Part shown: in pieces, positions 8,479 through 17,044 of the stretch | Layout: each line of letters begins with the position of its first letter | Position numbering within the stretch: the first letter of the stretch is position 1 | Assembly (NCBI GenBank): GCA_963765545.1 | Contig: CAVXWW010000008.1 | Location: 744,001-808,000, forward strand | Length of the DNA: 64,000 nt | Source of the DNA: JARRPM01 sp963765545 | GTDB lineage: Bacteria; Pseudomonadota; Gammaproteobacteria; Pseudomonadales; Halieaceae | Reading direction: 5' to 3' | Program-made: the position numbers and the translations under genes | The notes under the pieces: generated by a model | Database searches by the model: none | Told to the model about the DNA's origin: nothing | The model's input: only the letters and a program-made list of their open reading frames with translations

Positions 8479-9861
8479 GTGATGCCGGCGGTGCGAAGAT
8501 TAGCTCTCTGGGCGGGGCCGATAGTAGCGATGGCGACCGCTGGCAGCCTGCATTCAGCTGGCTACGGTAGCGATACAGCCACCGTTGGCTTTGTCGCTAT
8601 GCTGTGTGTGATCTGGTGGGTGTTTGAACCCATCCCTATCCCGGTTACGTCATTGTTACCCCTGGCGGTACTGCCCTTGTTTGGCGTACTTACCCCGGCA
8701 GAGGTCGGCCAGGCCTACGGCTCGCCCCTGATTCTGCTGTTGCTGGGCGGTTTCCTGCTGTCCAAGGCGATGGAGCACTCCGGGGCCCACCGGCGGATTG
8801 CCCTGGGGATGGTGAGCCTGTTCGGCGCGAGCAGCGGCCGTCGCCTGGTGTTGGGTTTTATGAGCGCCTCGGCATTACTGAGTATGTGGATATCCAATAC
8901 CGCGACCACCCTGATGCTGCTGCCCGTGGTACTGGCGGTGCTGGATGCCAGCAAGCACAAGACAGAACTGGCGGTGCCGTTGTTACTGGGCGTCGCTTAC
9001 GCGGCCAGCGTAGGGGGGGTGGGTACACCGATCGGCACTCCCCCCAATCTTATTTTCATGCAGGTTTTCCAGGAGACCACGGGCCGGGTAATCAGCTTCA
9101 GCCAGTGGATGGCCTGGGCACTGCCCGTGGTCATCCTGATGATACCGCTCATGGCCCTGGTGCTTACCCGAAATTTGCGCGGCGCTATCGAAGTGGAGCT
9201 GCCGGCGGTGGGACGCTGGCGCGCGGAGGAACGCCGGGTAATGGTGGTATTCGGGCTGACTGCCCTGGCATGGATGACCCGGGGAGAACCTTTTGGCGGT
9301 TGGTCCGCCTGGTTGGGTATGCCCCAGGCCAATGATGCATCGGTTGCATTGCTGGCGGTGGTCGTGATGTTTCTGGTGCCGGATGGCAAGGGGCAGCGCC
9401 TGTTAACCTGGGAGCGGGCCAGCACCATCCCCTGGGGCGTGCTGCTGCTGTTTTCCGGGGGGATATGCCTGGCCCGGGGATTCGTCAACTCCGGTCTCAG
9501 TGAGCTGATGGGCCTCTGGTTGTCGGGGATGACTGCTATTCCAACCTTCGCCCTGATTCTGGTTGTCTGTCTGGCGGTCAGCCTGATGACCGAAACAACG
9601 TCCAATACTGCCAGCACTACCCTGCTGATGCCGGTGTTGGCAGCGGCTGCGATTGCCGCGGATATACCGCCGGAAATGATTATGGTGCCCGCTGCGATGA
9701 GTGCCAGCTGCGCTTTCATGCTGCCGGTCGCCACAGCGCCCAATACCGTGGTTTACGGTAGTGGGCTTATCACCACGGCCCGCATGGCCCGCGAGGGAAT
9801 ATTCCTGAACCTGCTGGGAGCCGCTGTGATCAGCGGCGTGTGCTACCTCACGCTGACCTGA
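8479..9861 (+). CDS. SLC13/DASS family anion:sodium symporter
   Basis: This 460-residue polytopic inner-membrane protein belongs to the divalent anion:sodium symporter family. Two Ser-Asn-Thr motifs (WISNTATT near residue 138 and TSNTAST near 374) sit at the tips of the paired re-entrant hairpins and mark the sodium and substrate sites. The second half repeats the first, as in the family. Substrates include succinate and other dicarboxylates, citrate, sulfate or phosphate, and the sequence does not distinguish them. The ATG at 8479 follows a GGGAGA-type site. It is transcribed divergently from moaA. Confidence 0.88.
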   Translation: MMPAVRRLALWAGPIVAMATAGSLHSAGYGSDTATVGFVAMLCVIWWVFEPIPIPVTSLLPLAVLPLFGVLTPAEVGQAYGSPLILLLLGGFLLSKAMEHSGAHRRIALGMVSLFGASSGRRLVLGFMSASALLSMWISNTATTLMLLPVVLAVLDASKHKTELAVPLLLGVAYAASVGGVGTPIGTPPNLIFMQVFQETTGRVISFSQWMAWALPVVILMIPLMALVLTRNLRGAIEVELPAVGRWRAEERRVMVVFGLTALAWMTRGEPFGGWSAWLGMPQANDASVALLAVVVMFLVPDGKGQRLLTWERASTIPWGVLLLFSGGICLARGFVNSGLSELMGLWLSGMTAIPTFALILVVCLAVSLMTETTSNTASTTLLMPVLAAAAIAADIPPEMIMVPAAMSASCAFMLPVATAPNTVVYGSGLITTARMAREGIFLNLLGAAVISGVCYLTLT

Positions 9862-9891
9862 GTCCAGCGTCAGCCGCCGGCCCCAGGTTCG

Positions 9892-10371
9892 CTAGAGCAG
9901 GGCCATCATGGTTTCGGCGGAGCTCACATCCACCCCTGCGCCGGGCTCCACATTCAGGTGGGTGACCGTGCCGTCATCAACCAGCATGGCAAAGCGCTGG
10001 CTGCGCGTACCCAGGCCAAAGCCCCTGCCGTCCAATTCCAGCCCCAGGGCCGCGGTAAAGTCGCCGTTGCCATCCGCCAGCATCAGCAATTCTTCTGCAT
10101 TCTGCGCCTGGCCCCAGGCGCCCATCACGAAGGCGTCGTTGACCGACATACAGGCTATCGTGTCGACACCCTTTGCCTTTATCTTGTCGGCGTTTACCAC
10201 GTAACCTGGCAGGTGAGTGACGCTGCAACCCGGCGTGAATGCACCGGGAACCGCAAACAGCAGTACTTTTTTACCGGAAAAAATATCATCTGTGCTGATA
10301 TCAGTGGGCCCTTTTTCGCCCATGATTTTCAGGGTGGATGCGGGGATCTTGTCGCCAACGGTAATGGCCAT
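9892..10371 (-). CDS. Peroxiredoxin, Prx5-like
   Basis: This 159-residue thiol peroxidase reduces H2O2 and organic hydroperoxides. The peroxidatic Cys is in PGAFTPGCSVTHLPGY, the Prx5 signature. I start it at 10371 because an AAGGAG site lies just upstream and the N-terminus MAITVGDKIP matches family members. An upstream in-frame extension to 10452 looks non-coding. The C-terminal LNVEPGAGVDVSSAE stretch is typical of Prx5, and no glutaredoxin domain is fused. Its 3' end converges with the permease gene. Confidence 0.92.
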   Translation of the reverse strand: MAITVGDKIPASTLKIMGEKGPTDISTDDIFSGKKVLLFAVPGAFTPGCSVTHLPGYVVNADKIKAKGVDTIACMSVNDAFVMGAWGQAQNAEELLMLADGNGDFTAALGLELDGRGFGLGTRSQRFAMLVDDGTVTHLNVEPGAGVDVSSAETMMALL

Positions 10372-10420
10372 GTTACGCTCCTTGCTAAGCAGGTGATCGG
10401 ATGACGGGGAATAATAGCAG

Positions 10421-11068
10421 ATGAGCCGGGGGATGCACTGTCCGTTGTGCAATGGATCTTCGGTCGAGGCCTACCATGAAGACAGGCGCCGCCCCTACCT
10501 GTGTTGTAGCACCTGTAACCTGGTGTTTGTGCCCCCGGCCAACTACCTGGACCGGGCGGCCGAACGGGCAGAATACGACCTGCATAAGAACCGCGTCGAT
10601 GACAGTGGCTACCGGGTATTTCTATCGCGGCTGGCACAGCCTATGGTGGCGCGCCTGGCACCGGGCGCCAGTGGTCTCGATTTTGGCTGTGGTCCGGCCC
10701 CCGCATTGGCATGTATGCTGCGCGAGGCGGGCTTCACGGTGGCCCTGTACGACAGTTTTTATTTCCCGGACGGCGCCGCGTTAAGCGGTTCATACGATTT
10801 TATTTGCGCTACCGAAGTGGTGGAGCACCTTCACCATCCTGGCGCCGAACTGGACCGTCTTTGGGCATTGCTGGAACCTGGTGGCTGTCTGGGTATTATG
10901 ACCAAGCTGGTGCGCGACAGGGCCGCATTTGCCACCTGGCATTACAAGAACGATCCTACCCACGTGTGTTTTTTCAGCAGCCAGACCTGGCAGTGGTGGG
11001 CGCAGGAGCAGGGGGCCGCGCTGGAAATTATCGGCGCCGACGTGATCCTGCTGGGGCCCAGGCAGTGA
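10421..11068 (+). CDS. Class I SAM-dependent methyltransferase with N-terminal zinc ribbon
   Basis: This 215-residue protein begins with a Cys4 knuckle pair (CPLC and CSTC within residues 7-32), followed by a class I methyltransferase domain. Motif I is LDFGCGPAP (about 86-94). ATEVVEHLHHP is a UbiE/Coq5-like post-I motif, and a LLEPGGCLGIMT strand follows. The zinc ribbon plus methyltransferase layout recalls small-molecule or RNA methyltransferases, but the substrate is not evident. The ATG at 10433 is an alternative start and lies closer to a GGGGG stretch. It diverges from the peroxiredoxin, and its stop lies one base from the TetR stop. Confidence 0.8.
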   Translation: MSRGMHCPLCNGSSVEAYHEDRRRPYLCCSTCNLVFVPPANYLDRAAERAEYDLHKNRVDDSGYRVFLSRLAQPMVARLAPGASGLDFGCGPAPALACMLREAGFTVALYDSFYFPDGAALSGSYDFICATEVVEHLHHPGAELDRLWALLEPGGCLGIMTKLVRDRAAFATWHYKNDPTHVCFFSSQTWQWWAQEQGAALEIIGADVILLGPRQ

Positions 11069-11069
11069 C

Positions 11070-11729
11070 TTATTGCTCGGCCTGTTGCAGCAGGCTGGTA
11101 TAGATGCTCTCGCAATCCCGGTAGAAACTGAGCTCCTTGTCTCCCAGATAGGGGGCCACCATCGTCATAAGTTGCAACACACCCTGGTGAATAGTGATTT
11201 CCGGGGGCCTGTCGTCGTGCAGCAGCTGGTCGTAGTTGAACCAGAACGTGAGGGTGAGCGTCATGTTGTCGACCAGCCCCAGTAATTGCTGGTCGCGGGC
11301 AGCTATGACCTCATTTTGCAGCAGGTTTTCACAGATCGCGAACAGGGCTGCGCGCTTCAGCTGGATCAGGCGCTTGAAGCTCTTCCTGATATCCGGGTAG
11401 CGCTGCAAAATATCGTCCAGGTTGTAGTACAAAAAGCGGTACTGGTACATCTCTTCCAGCACCACGTACAGGTAGTACCAGTTGTTTTCTACCTGCCCCT
11501 TGCCCGAGCTCAGTGGCTGCTCTATTGGTGCGGTGAGGGTGCTCCCCAGGGCCAGCTCGTACTGTTGAAACAGCTCAGCGATGATCTGGTCCTTACCCTT
11601 GAAATGATAATAGAGATTGCCCGGGCTGATATCCATTTCGTTGGCGATATCTATGGTGGTGGTATGGGCTTCACCCTCCCCATTGAAAAGCGCCAGGCTG
11701 GTCTCTAGTATGCGGTCCCTCGTTTTCAT
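11070..11729 (-). CDS. TetR/AcrR family regulator
   Basis: This 219-residue protein has an N-terminal TetR helix-turn-helix: RDRILETSLALFNGEG, then IANEMDISPGNLYYHFKGKDQII at about residues 28-50. A helical ligand domain rich in aromatic residues follows. It begins 12 bases after a phasin gene on the same strand, so the two are probably co-transcribed. That makes a regulator of PHA or fatty-acid metabolism plausible. The ligand is unknown. Confidence 0.88.
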   Translation of the reverse strand: MKTRDRILETSLALFNGEGEAHTTTIDIANEMDISPGNLYYHFKGKDQIIAELFQQYELALGSTLTAPIEQPLSSGKGQVENNWYYLYVVLEEMYQYRFLYYNLDDILQRYPDIRKSFKRLIQLKRAALFAICENLLQNEVIAARDQQLLGLVDNMTLTLTFWFNYDQLLHDDRPPEITIHQGVLQLMTMVAPYLGDKELSFYRDCESIYTSLLQQAEQ

Positions 11730-11741
11730 GGAGCGACGCTA

Positions 11742-12260
11742 TCAGGTGGTTTTGCGCCGCCCTGTTGCCGCCTTTTTCCGCGTTGTTTTTGCCGCAGGCT
11801 TTGCTTTGGCAGACTTTGCTTTGGCAGTCTTTGCAACCGCGGCCTTTTTGCGTGTGGCGCTCGCTGCCCGCGCGGGTTTCTTGTCGGTCACGCCCTGCTC
11901 AGCCAGTGCTTTGGCCAGCTTGTCGACCTTGCGGTTCAGCAGATCTACTTTTTTCTGCAGGGCGGCTATATCTTCTATGCGTGCAGGGCGTTGCATGTGG
12001 AAGTTTTCCCTTACCCGGTTGATGCGCTGTTCTACTGAGCTCTTGGCCGCTGTGCTGGCCTCCAGGGCGCTGCGGGCATCCTCTTCCAGGGCGCTACCCG
12101 CCTTGACGAGCTCGCGAAACAGCTTGGGCGGTTCCATGGCTCTTTCCAGTCTGCCCTGGGCTTCGTCGACGGCCTTGCCGTAGGCGCCTACCCCTGCCAA
12201 CCAGATATTCTTCGCTATTTCGCCGGCCTTGTCTGTCACCTTGCTCTTTTCATCACTCAT
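11742..12260 (-). CDS. Phasin with lysine/alanine-rich C-terminal tail
   Basis: This protein of about 172 residues has an N-terminal phasin domain (KNIWLAGVGAYGKAVDEAQ near residue 18), a coiled region and a C-terminal Ala/Lys-rich tail from about residue 120, built from repeats such as KTAKAKSAKAKPAAK. This is the PhaF-type architecture: phasins coat polyhydroxyalkanoate granules, and the histone-H1-like tail can bind DNA and help distribute granules at division. The start at 12260 (MSDEKSK) is preferred over 12287 because the phasin homology begins there. The TetR gene follows by 12 bases. Confidence 0.85.
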   Translation of the reverse strand: MSDEKSKVTDKAGEIAKNIWLAGVGAYGKAVDEAQGRLERAMEPPKLFRELVKAGSALEEDARSALEASTAAKSSVEQRINRVRENFHMQRPARIEDIAALQKKVDLLNRKVDKLAKALAEQGVTDKKPARAASATRKKAAVAKTAKAKSAKAKPAAKTTRKKAATGRRKTT

Positions 12261-12333
12261 ACTGTCTGCCCTCGGCACTGCCCGCAATCAAAGTGTGTTT
12301 GACGGAGCCGACCATTAAACCAGATTACCGGAC

Positions 12334-12366
12334 AAAAAAAAGGGGCCACAATGTGGCCCCAAAAAA
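12334..12366 (-). terminator. Rho-independent terminator of the second phasin gene
   Basis: The perfect eight-base stem GGGGCCAC/GTGGCCCC (12342-12360) is followed on the minus strand by a run of eight T (12341-12334). It lies 40 bases past the stop of the phasin gene at 12408 and would separate it from the first phasin/TetR pair. A-rich sequence on the other side gives it some bidirectional potential. Confidence 0.9.
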
Positions 12367-12407
12367 TTCCCCTGAACCGGGGACAGGTAATCCTGGATGG
12401 GATTCGT

Positions 12408-12854
12408 TTACGCGGCAGCTTTCAGGCCGACGGTGTCCTTCAGATCTTCAAAACGTGCCTTGACCTTCTTCAGTTGCTTGTCCAGCTTCTTGCGATCGGT
12501 CAGGTTGTCTATGTCCAGCTCAATGTCCTTGAAAGCGACTTTGGCGTTTTTCTCAACTTTCTTGCCACGCTTGACCAGTTCCTTGTAGAGCTTGTCAGCC
12601 TGCTTGCGGCGGCTCTCCATGCGATCCTGGATGGTTTTGTACTGCTCCTGCGCCTGGTCGAAAGCCTTGCCGTAGAAGCCGAGGCCAGCCAGAAATACAT
12701 TGCGACCAGCTTCCTGTGCCTTCACTGCAAACTCAGGGGTGGTCTTCCTGGCAACCGGCTTGCGCTTGGCAGCGGGCTTGCGCTTGGCGACGGGCTTACG
12801 CTTGGCAGCAGGCTTGCGCTTGGTTGCAGATGCTGCTTTGGATACTTCGGCCAT
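12408..12854 (-). CDS. Phasin with lysine-rich N-terminal tail
   Basis: This 148-residue phasin has its basic, histone-like tail at the N-terminus: four KRKPAA/KRKPVA units at about residues 12-35. The phasin helix (GRNVFLAGLGFYGKAFDQAQ) starts near residue 50 and a lysine-rich coiled coil runs to the end. The neighbouring phasin carries the same kind of tail at its C-terminus, so the two look like mirror arrangements of one design. A PHA-granule coat protein that also contacts DNA is inferred. It is a separate transcription unit, given the strong terminator behind it. Confidence 0.85.
   Translation of the reverse strand: MAEVSKAASATKRKPAAKRKPVAKRKPAAKRKPVARKTTPEFAVKAQEAGRNVFLAGLGFYGKAFDQAQEQYKTIQDRMESRRKQADKLYKELVKRGKKVEKNAKVAFKDIELDIDNLTDRKKLDKQLKKVKARFEDLKDTVGLKAAA
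12756..12827. repeat. 18-bp tandem repeat within the phasin gene
   Basis: Four copies of an 18-base unit encode the KRKPAA/KRKPVA repeats of the phasin N-terminus. The copies differ at only a few positions, so copy number could vary between strains by slippage, in frame. Confidence 0.8.
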
Positions 12855-12992
12855 GATTCAACTCCTTGGTGGTGTGTGCTGGGCTGTGGTCACCAGATAG
12901 GAGAGGACAATACGGAAATTGTTTAGAATAAACATACTAGAAAACAGTTTATTTGTGCCGCAGTGTTGCGCCATATTGCCGGCCGGGAGTGG

Positions 12993-14552
12993 TTACCCGG
13001 CGTGAGGTCCGGCGGCCACGATATCCTCTGACGCATCAAAGCCTGTGATATTTTCCTGAAACAGGGCGGCCAGGCTGGCTGCCTGGGCATCGTAGGCAGC
13101 GTTATCGCCCCAGCTTGCGCGCGGGTCGATGTACTTCTGGTCAACCCCGGGGATAGAGGTAGGAAAATCGAGATTGAGAATATCCAGGTGTGCGGTGGGT
13201 AAGTCCAGCAGCGCACCGCTTTGGGCCGCGGCCACTACCGCACGTGTAACCGGAATGGGAAAGCGTGCACCTGAGCCGCCGGGGGCACCAGAGCCGCCGG
13301 TCCAGCCGGTGTTCACAAGATAGACCTGGCTGCCAAAGTCATCGATGCGCTTCATCAACAACTCCGCATATTCCGCCGCCGGCCTGGGCATGAAAGGTGC
13401 GCCAAAACAGGTGGAGAAAGTGGGGTGTACGCCGGCCTCTGCGCCCAGCTCGGTGGAGCCTACCCTGGCGGTATAACCGCTGAGGAAATGAAATGCAGCG
13501 GCTTCCTTTGACAGGATGGACAGGGGCGGCAGCACGCCGGAAACGTCACAGGTCAGGAAGATTACACAACCTGGCTCGCCACCGGCGTTGGACCGGGTAC
13601 GCCTGGCCACATGCTCCAGCGGATAGCAGCAGCGTCCGTTCTCCGTCAGGTCGGTATCGCAGTAGTCCGCGTGTCTCCTGTCGTCGAGTACCACGTTTTC
13701 TATAATCGCGCCGAAGCAGATGGCGTCCCAGATTACCGGTTCATTTTGCTGGCTCAGGTCGACGGTCTTGGCATAGCACCCGCCCTCCAGATTGAATACG
13801 GAGCCCCTGGTCCAGCCGTGCTCATCGTCGCCGATCAGGTAGCGGTCGGGGTCCGCAGACAGGGTGGTCTTGCCAGTGCCTGAAAGACCGAAAAACAGGG
13901 TGGTATCGCCAGCCTCACCGACATTCGCGCTGCAGTGCATGGGCATGACGTCCTTCTCGGGCAGCAGGAAATTCTGCACAGAGAACATCGCTTTCTTCAT
14001 TTCACCGGCGTAGCTCATACCTGCCAGCAGTACCTTGCGTTGGGCGAAGTTGATGACAACCACGCCGTCTGAATGGGTGCCATCGCGCTCTGGTTCGCAG
14101 ATAAAGCTGGCCACATTGAGCACGCTCCACTCCGGCTTGCGAGCAGTGTTGTACGTGTCGGGGCGAATGAACATATTGCGACCGAAAAGCGCCTGCCAGG
14201 CGGTTTCGGTGGTAATCCTGACCGGCAGGTAGTGGTCGCAGTGCTCGCCCACGTGCAACTCAGAGACAAAACTGTCCCGGGCGTCCAGGTAACACTCCAC
14301 CCGTTCCCATAGCTCATCGAAGCGGTCGCTATCGAATGGCCGGTTTACAGGGCCCCAGTCGATACTGTCGGAGGTGCTCGGTTCCATGACGATAAACCGA
14401 TCAGCCGGAGAGCGGCCGGTCCGTTTACCGGTGGTTACCAGCAAGGCGCCGGTGTCGGCGAGCATGCCTTCGCCTCGTTTGATAGATTCTTCCACCAGTT
14501 GCGACGCCGTCAGGTCAGCAAATACCTGGGCGGTCTGGATTTCAGCGGTCAT
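12993..14552 (-). CDS. pckA: Phosphoenolpyruvate carboxykinase (ATP)
   Basis: PckA converts oxaloacetate and ATP to PEP and CO2, the first committed step of gluconeogenesis from organic acids or fatty acids. The 519-residue product has the family P-loop GLSGTGKTTLS, the GDDEHGW metal site, the substrate region RTGRSPADRF and the adenine-binding TGGSGAPGGSGARF. I start it at 14552 (MTAEIQ), which has an AGGA site eight bases upstream. The reading frame extends to 14678 but that portion has no homology. It fits a cell living on fatty and organic acids, in keeping with fadBA and the PHA genes. Confidence 0.96.
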   Translation of the reverse strand: MTAEIQTAQVFADLTASQLVEESIKRGEGMLADTGALLVTTGKRTGRSPADRFIVMEPSTSDSIDWGPVNRPFDSDRFDELWERVECYLDARDSFVSELHVGEHCDHYLPVRITTETAWQALFGRNMFIRPDTYNTARKPEWSVLNVASFICEPERDGTHSDGVVVINFAQRKVLLAGMSYAGEMKKAMFSVQNFLLPEKDVMPMHCSANVGEAGDTTLFFGLSGTGKTTLSADPDRYLIGDDEHGWTRGSVFNLEGGCYAKTVDLSQQNEPVIWDAICFGAIIENVVLDDRRHADYCDTDLTENGRCCYPLEHVARRTRSNAGGEPGCVIFLTCDVSGVLPPLSILSKEAAAFHFLSGYTARVGSTELGAEAGVHPTFSTCFGAPFMPRPAAEYAELLMKRIDDFGSQVYLVNTGWTGGSGAPGGSGARFPIPVTRAVVAAAQSGALLDLPTAHLDILNLDFPTSIPGVDQKYIDPRASWGDNAAYDAQAASLAALFQENITGFDASEDIVAAGPHAG

Positions 14553-14708
14553 GGTCTGTCCTGTAATGGGATTCCGGATGCCCCCATATCCCGGGGAGGC
14601 AGTATCCAGTGTAGTAGCTTTGTCTTCAGGGGCGGGAATTATGTCAGAGTCGCAAAATATTGCGAAATATAGTGGCAATAGGTGCGGCGAATATCGCCTG
14701 TCGTGCTC

Positions 14709-15608
14709 TCAATGAAGAATCTGTGGGGGACTGTCACCCAGCAGGTCCTGCAGGTCCTCACGCTGGTAACGGTATTGCTGGTTACAGAATTCGCAATCCA
14801 TCGTAATGCACCCCATTTCCTCCAGCAGGTCTTCCAGCTCGGTTGTGGCGATGGCGGACAGGGCCCGCAGGGTGCGTTCCCGCGAACAGCTGCAATGGAA
14901 CCCTATTTCGGACGGAGCGAACAGGCGCAGCGAGTCCTCGTGATAAAGCCGGAACAGTAGTGACCGGGTGCTGAGCTCCAGAAGTTCCTGCGGTTGTATG
15001 GTGGCGGCGAGGGCGCATGCGTGCTGCCATTGCTGATCGCGCTCGGTTGCATCCCGGGTGAGCTGTGCGGGCAGTTGCTGCAATAACATTCCGGCCGCCC
15101 GCCGGTCGTCAGCCGCCAGCCAGAACCGGGTGCCCAGTTGCTCCGATTGGGCGAAGTAGGCGTCCAGGCTGTGGGCCAGGGAATCTCCCGCCAGGGGCAC
15201 GATGCCCTGGTAGCGCTGGCCGTCCTCGGGATCGATGGTAATGGCAAGCGATCCCTGTCCCAGCAACTGGTCGAAGTGGTTTGCCGTCGCCAGGTCTGCT
15301 CCCCGGGCAATACCGCGTATATTCCCCGCGCTGCTGCACTCCGCCATCAGCAAGGGTATCTGGCCCTCTGAGCGGGCTTGCAACACCAGCTTGCCTTCGA
15401 ACTTGAGTGTGCTGCGCAGCAGGACTGCCGCTGCCAGCAGTTCGCCCAACAGTCGACTCACCCCCGGGGCGTACTGGTGGATGGCCAGCATGTCCTGGAA
15501 CGCCGTATCGAGCAGCACAATTTCGCCGCGGATGTCCGCCTCTTCAAACAGGAACCTGCGGGCCTGGTCGCCGGTGGCTTGTTCGGAATTGTCCTGGGAA
15601 TCAGTCAT
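14709..15608 (-). CDS. hslO: Redox-regulated chaperone Hsp33
   Basis: Hsp33 is a cytosolic holdase activated by oxidation. The C-terminal redox switch has two zinc-binding Cys pairs, CSC and CEFC, spaced as in the family. The N-terminal domain carries the usual GNIRGIARG and LAHSLDAYFAQSEQ stretches. At 299 residues it is normal length. It is on the same strand as and just upstream of pckA, but the 156-base gap suggests separate promoters. Confidence 0.95.
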   Translation of the reverse strand: MTDSQDNSEQATGDQARRFLFEEADIRGEIVLLDTAFQDMLAIHQYAPGVSRLLGELLAAAVLLRSTLKFEGKLVLQARSEGQIPLLMAECSSAGNIRGIARGADLATANHFDQLLGQGSLAITIDPEDGQRYQGIVPLAGDSLAHSLDAYFAQSEQLGTRFWLAADDRRAAGMLLQQLPAQLTRDATERDQQWQHACALAATIQPQELLELSTRSLLFRLYHEDSLRLFAPSEIGFHCSCSRERTLRALSAIATTELEDLLEEMGCITMDCEFCNQQYRYQREDLQDLLGDSPPQILH

Positions 15609-15777
15609 GGGGAGCTATTGTAAGCCAATTATTGGCCAGCTGGCTGCATGGCTGAACTGTTGCGCCCGTGGCTGCGTACCAACCGGCACGGATTGGAAGT
15701 AGAGTAGCGTCTGGTAACACCTGATGCGGGTGCATCGAGGGTGTTGTGCGGCCAGGCGGAATATAAGGAGAGACGTC

Positions 15778-16644
15778 ATGAGATTCAGTTACCAGGTGGG
15801 CATGTGCGAGGCTGATCATTACCTGCCCCTTGCCAAAGCCGCAGAGGCGGCCGGTTACCACGGTATAAGTGTGCCCGACAGCATCTGTTATCCCAAGGAG
15901 GCAAGTTCCAGCTACCCCTACAATAAGGATGGTAGTCGCGAGTTTCTGGAGAGCGTGCCCTTTATCGAGAGCCTGATTGCTGTCAGCGCCATGGCGGCGG
16001 CAACTGAAACCATAGAGTTCGCCACGTTTGTCTACAAGCTGGCGGTGCGCCAGGTGCCGGTAGTAGCGAAGCAGGTCCAGGGTATCCAGGCGCTGTCGGG
16101 CAATCGGTTTATTTTTGGCGTGGGGATCAGTCCCTGGGAAGAGGACTTCGCTATCTGTGACGTGCCCTGGCAGAAGCGGGGCCAGCGACTTGACGAACAG
16201 ATAGAGATTTTCAGGGGACTGGAAACCGGCGAATTTTTTAGTTACGAGGGCGATATCCATCATATGCCCGCGAACAAGATGTGCCCCGTGCCCTCCAGGC
16301 CTACGCCGGTGCTGATAGGCGGTCATGCCGAGCCCGCGCTCAAGCGCGCCGCACGTATGGGTGATGGCTGGATGTGCGCAGGTGCGGACATGAACCAGCT
16401 GGGCGCCTATATCAAACGCATCAACCAGTTGCGCGAAGAGTACGGCACCCTGGACCGGCCCTTCAGGGTATTCACCACTGGCCAGGATGCCTTCACCCGC
16501 GACGGTATCGCGGCGCTGGAAGACCTGGGTGTAACCGATGTGATTATCGGCTTTCGCAACGTTTACGAAATGGAGCCCGACAAGCCACTGGACGAAAAAA
16601 TTGCGATGCTCAACTGGTACGCCGGAGAATTTATCCGGGCCTGA
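15778..16644 (+). CDS. LLM-class flavin-dependent oxidoreductase
   Basis: This 288-residue TIM-barrel protein is of the luciferase-like monooxygenase superfamily, close to F420/FMN-dependent members. Diagnostic stretches are FGVGISPWEEDF, PTPVLIGGHAEPALKRAARMGDGW and a C-terminal LGVTDVIIGF. I use the ATG at 15778 because a strong AAGGAGA site lies upstream. The frame upstream to 15724 has no homology. The cofactor could be FMN or F420; no F420 synthesis genes are visible here. Substrate unknown. Confidence 0.85.
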   Translation: MRFSYQVGMCEADHYLPLAKAAEAAGYHGISVPDSICYPKEASSSYPYNKDGSREFLESVPFIESLIAVSAMAAATETIEFATFVYKLAVRQVPVVAKQVQGIQALSGNRFIFGVGISPWEEDFAICDVPWQKRGQRLDEQIEIFRGLETGEFFSYEGDIHHMPANKMCPVPSRPTPVLIGGHAEPALKRAARMGDGWMCAGADMNQLGAYIKRINQLREEYGTLDRPFRVFTTGQDAFTRDGIAALEDLGVTDVIIGFRNVYEMEPDKPLDEKIAMLNWYAGEFIRA

Positions 16645-16732
16645 TGCCCGGTCCGGTCCCGTGCCGATCGGATTCCGGGCGCTTCCTGGGTGTGCATGAT
16701 CTATACTCTGGTCAACTTACCGAGGAATTAGT

Positions 16733-17008
16733 ATGGCCGGATTCAGGCTGACCAAGCCCTACACCATGTCCAAGGAGGAGGTGCGGGAAGCTGCCATGGG
16801 CCTCGCCACCAGTCTTGAGCGGGAGCACGGGGTGCGCTCGCGCTGGGATGGCGATACAGTGCGTATCACCGGGGCTGGTGTTAACGGGCAGATGTCCTTT
16901 CACGATGGTCTGATCGATGTGTCGGTCAGGATGGGCCTGCTGGCCTCGATGTTCGAGCCCGTGCTGCGCAGCGAGGTTCAGCGCTATCTCGACACCCACG
17001 TGACCTAG
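16733..17008 (+). CDS. Polyhydroxyalkanoic acid system family protein
   Basis: This 91-residue protein matches the small PHA-system family (PF09650/TIGR02610) found beside PHA genes: an N-terminal KEEVREAAMGLATSLEREHGVRSRWDGD stretch is split here only by ordinary variation, and GMSF-type and LLASMFEPVLRSEVQRYLD motifs follow. The ATG at 16733 follows a GAGGA site. Its exact role is unknown; an association with PHA granules is inferred from the family. The phasin genes are 4 kb away and not linked. Confidence 0.8.
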   Translation: MAGFRLTKPYTMSKEEVREAAMGLATSLEREHGVRSRWDGDTVRITGAGVNGQMSFHDGLIDVSVRMGLLASMFEPVLRSEVQRYLDTHVT

Positions 17009-17044
17009 CTTTTCCGGCGCCGGGTCTTGTGGATGGCCCCGGGC

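Noticed and set aside
15601..16326. Minus-strand ORF opposite the LLM oxidoreductase
   Set aside because: No homology and no ribosome-binding site; the plus-strand gene has strong family motifs.
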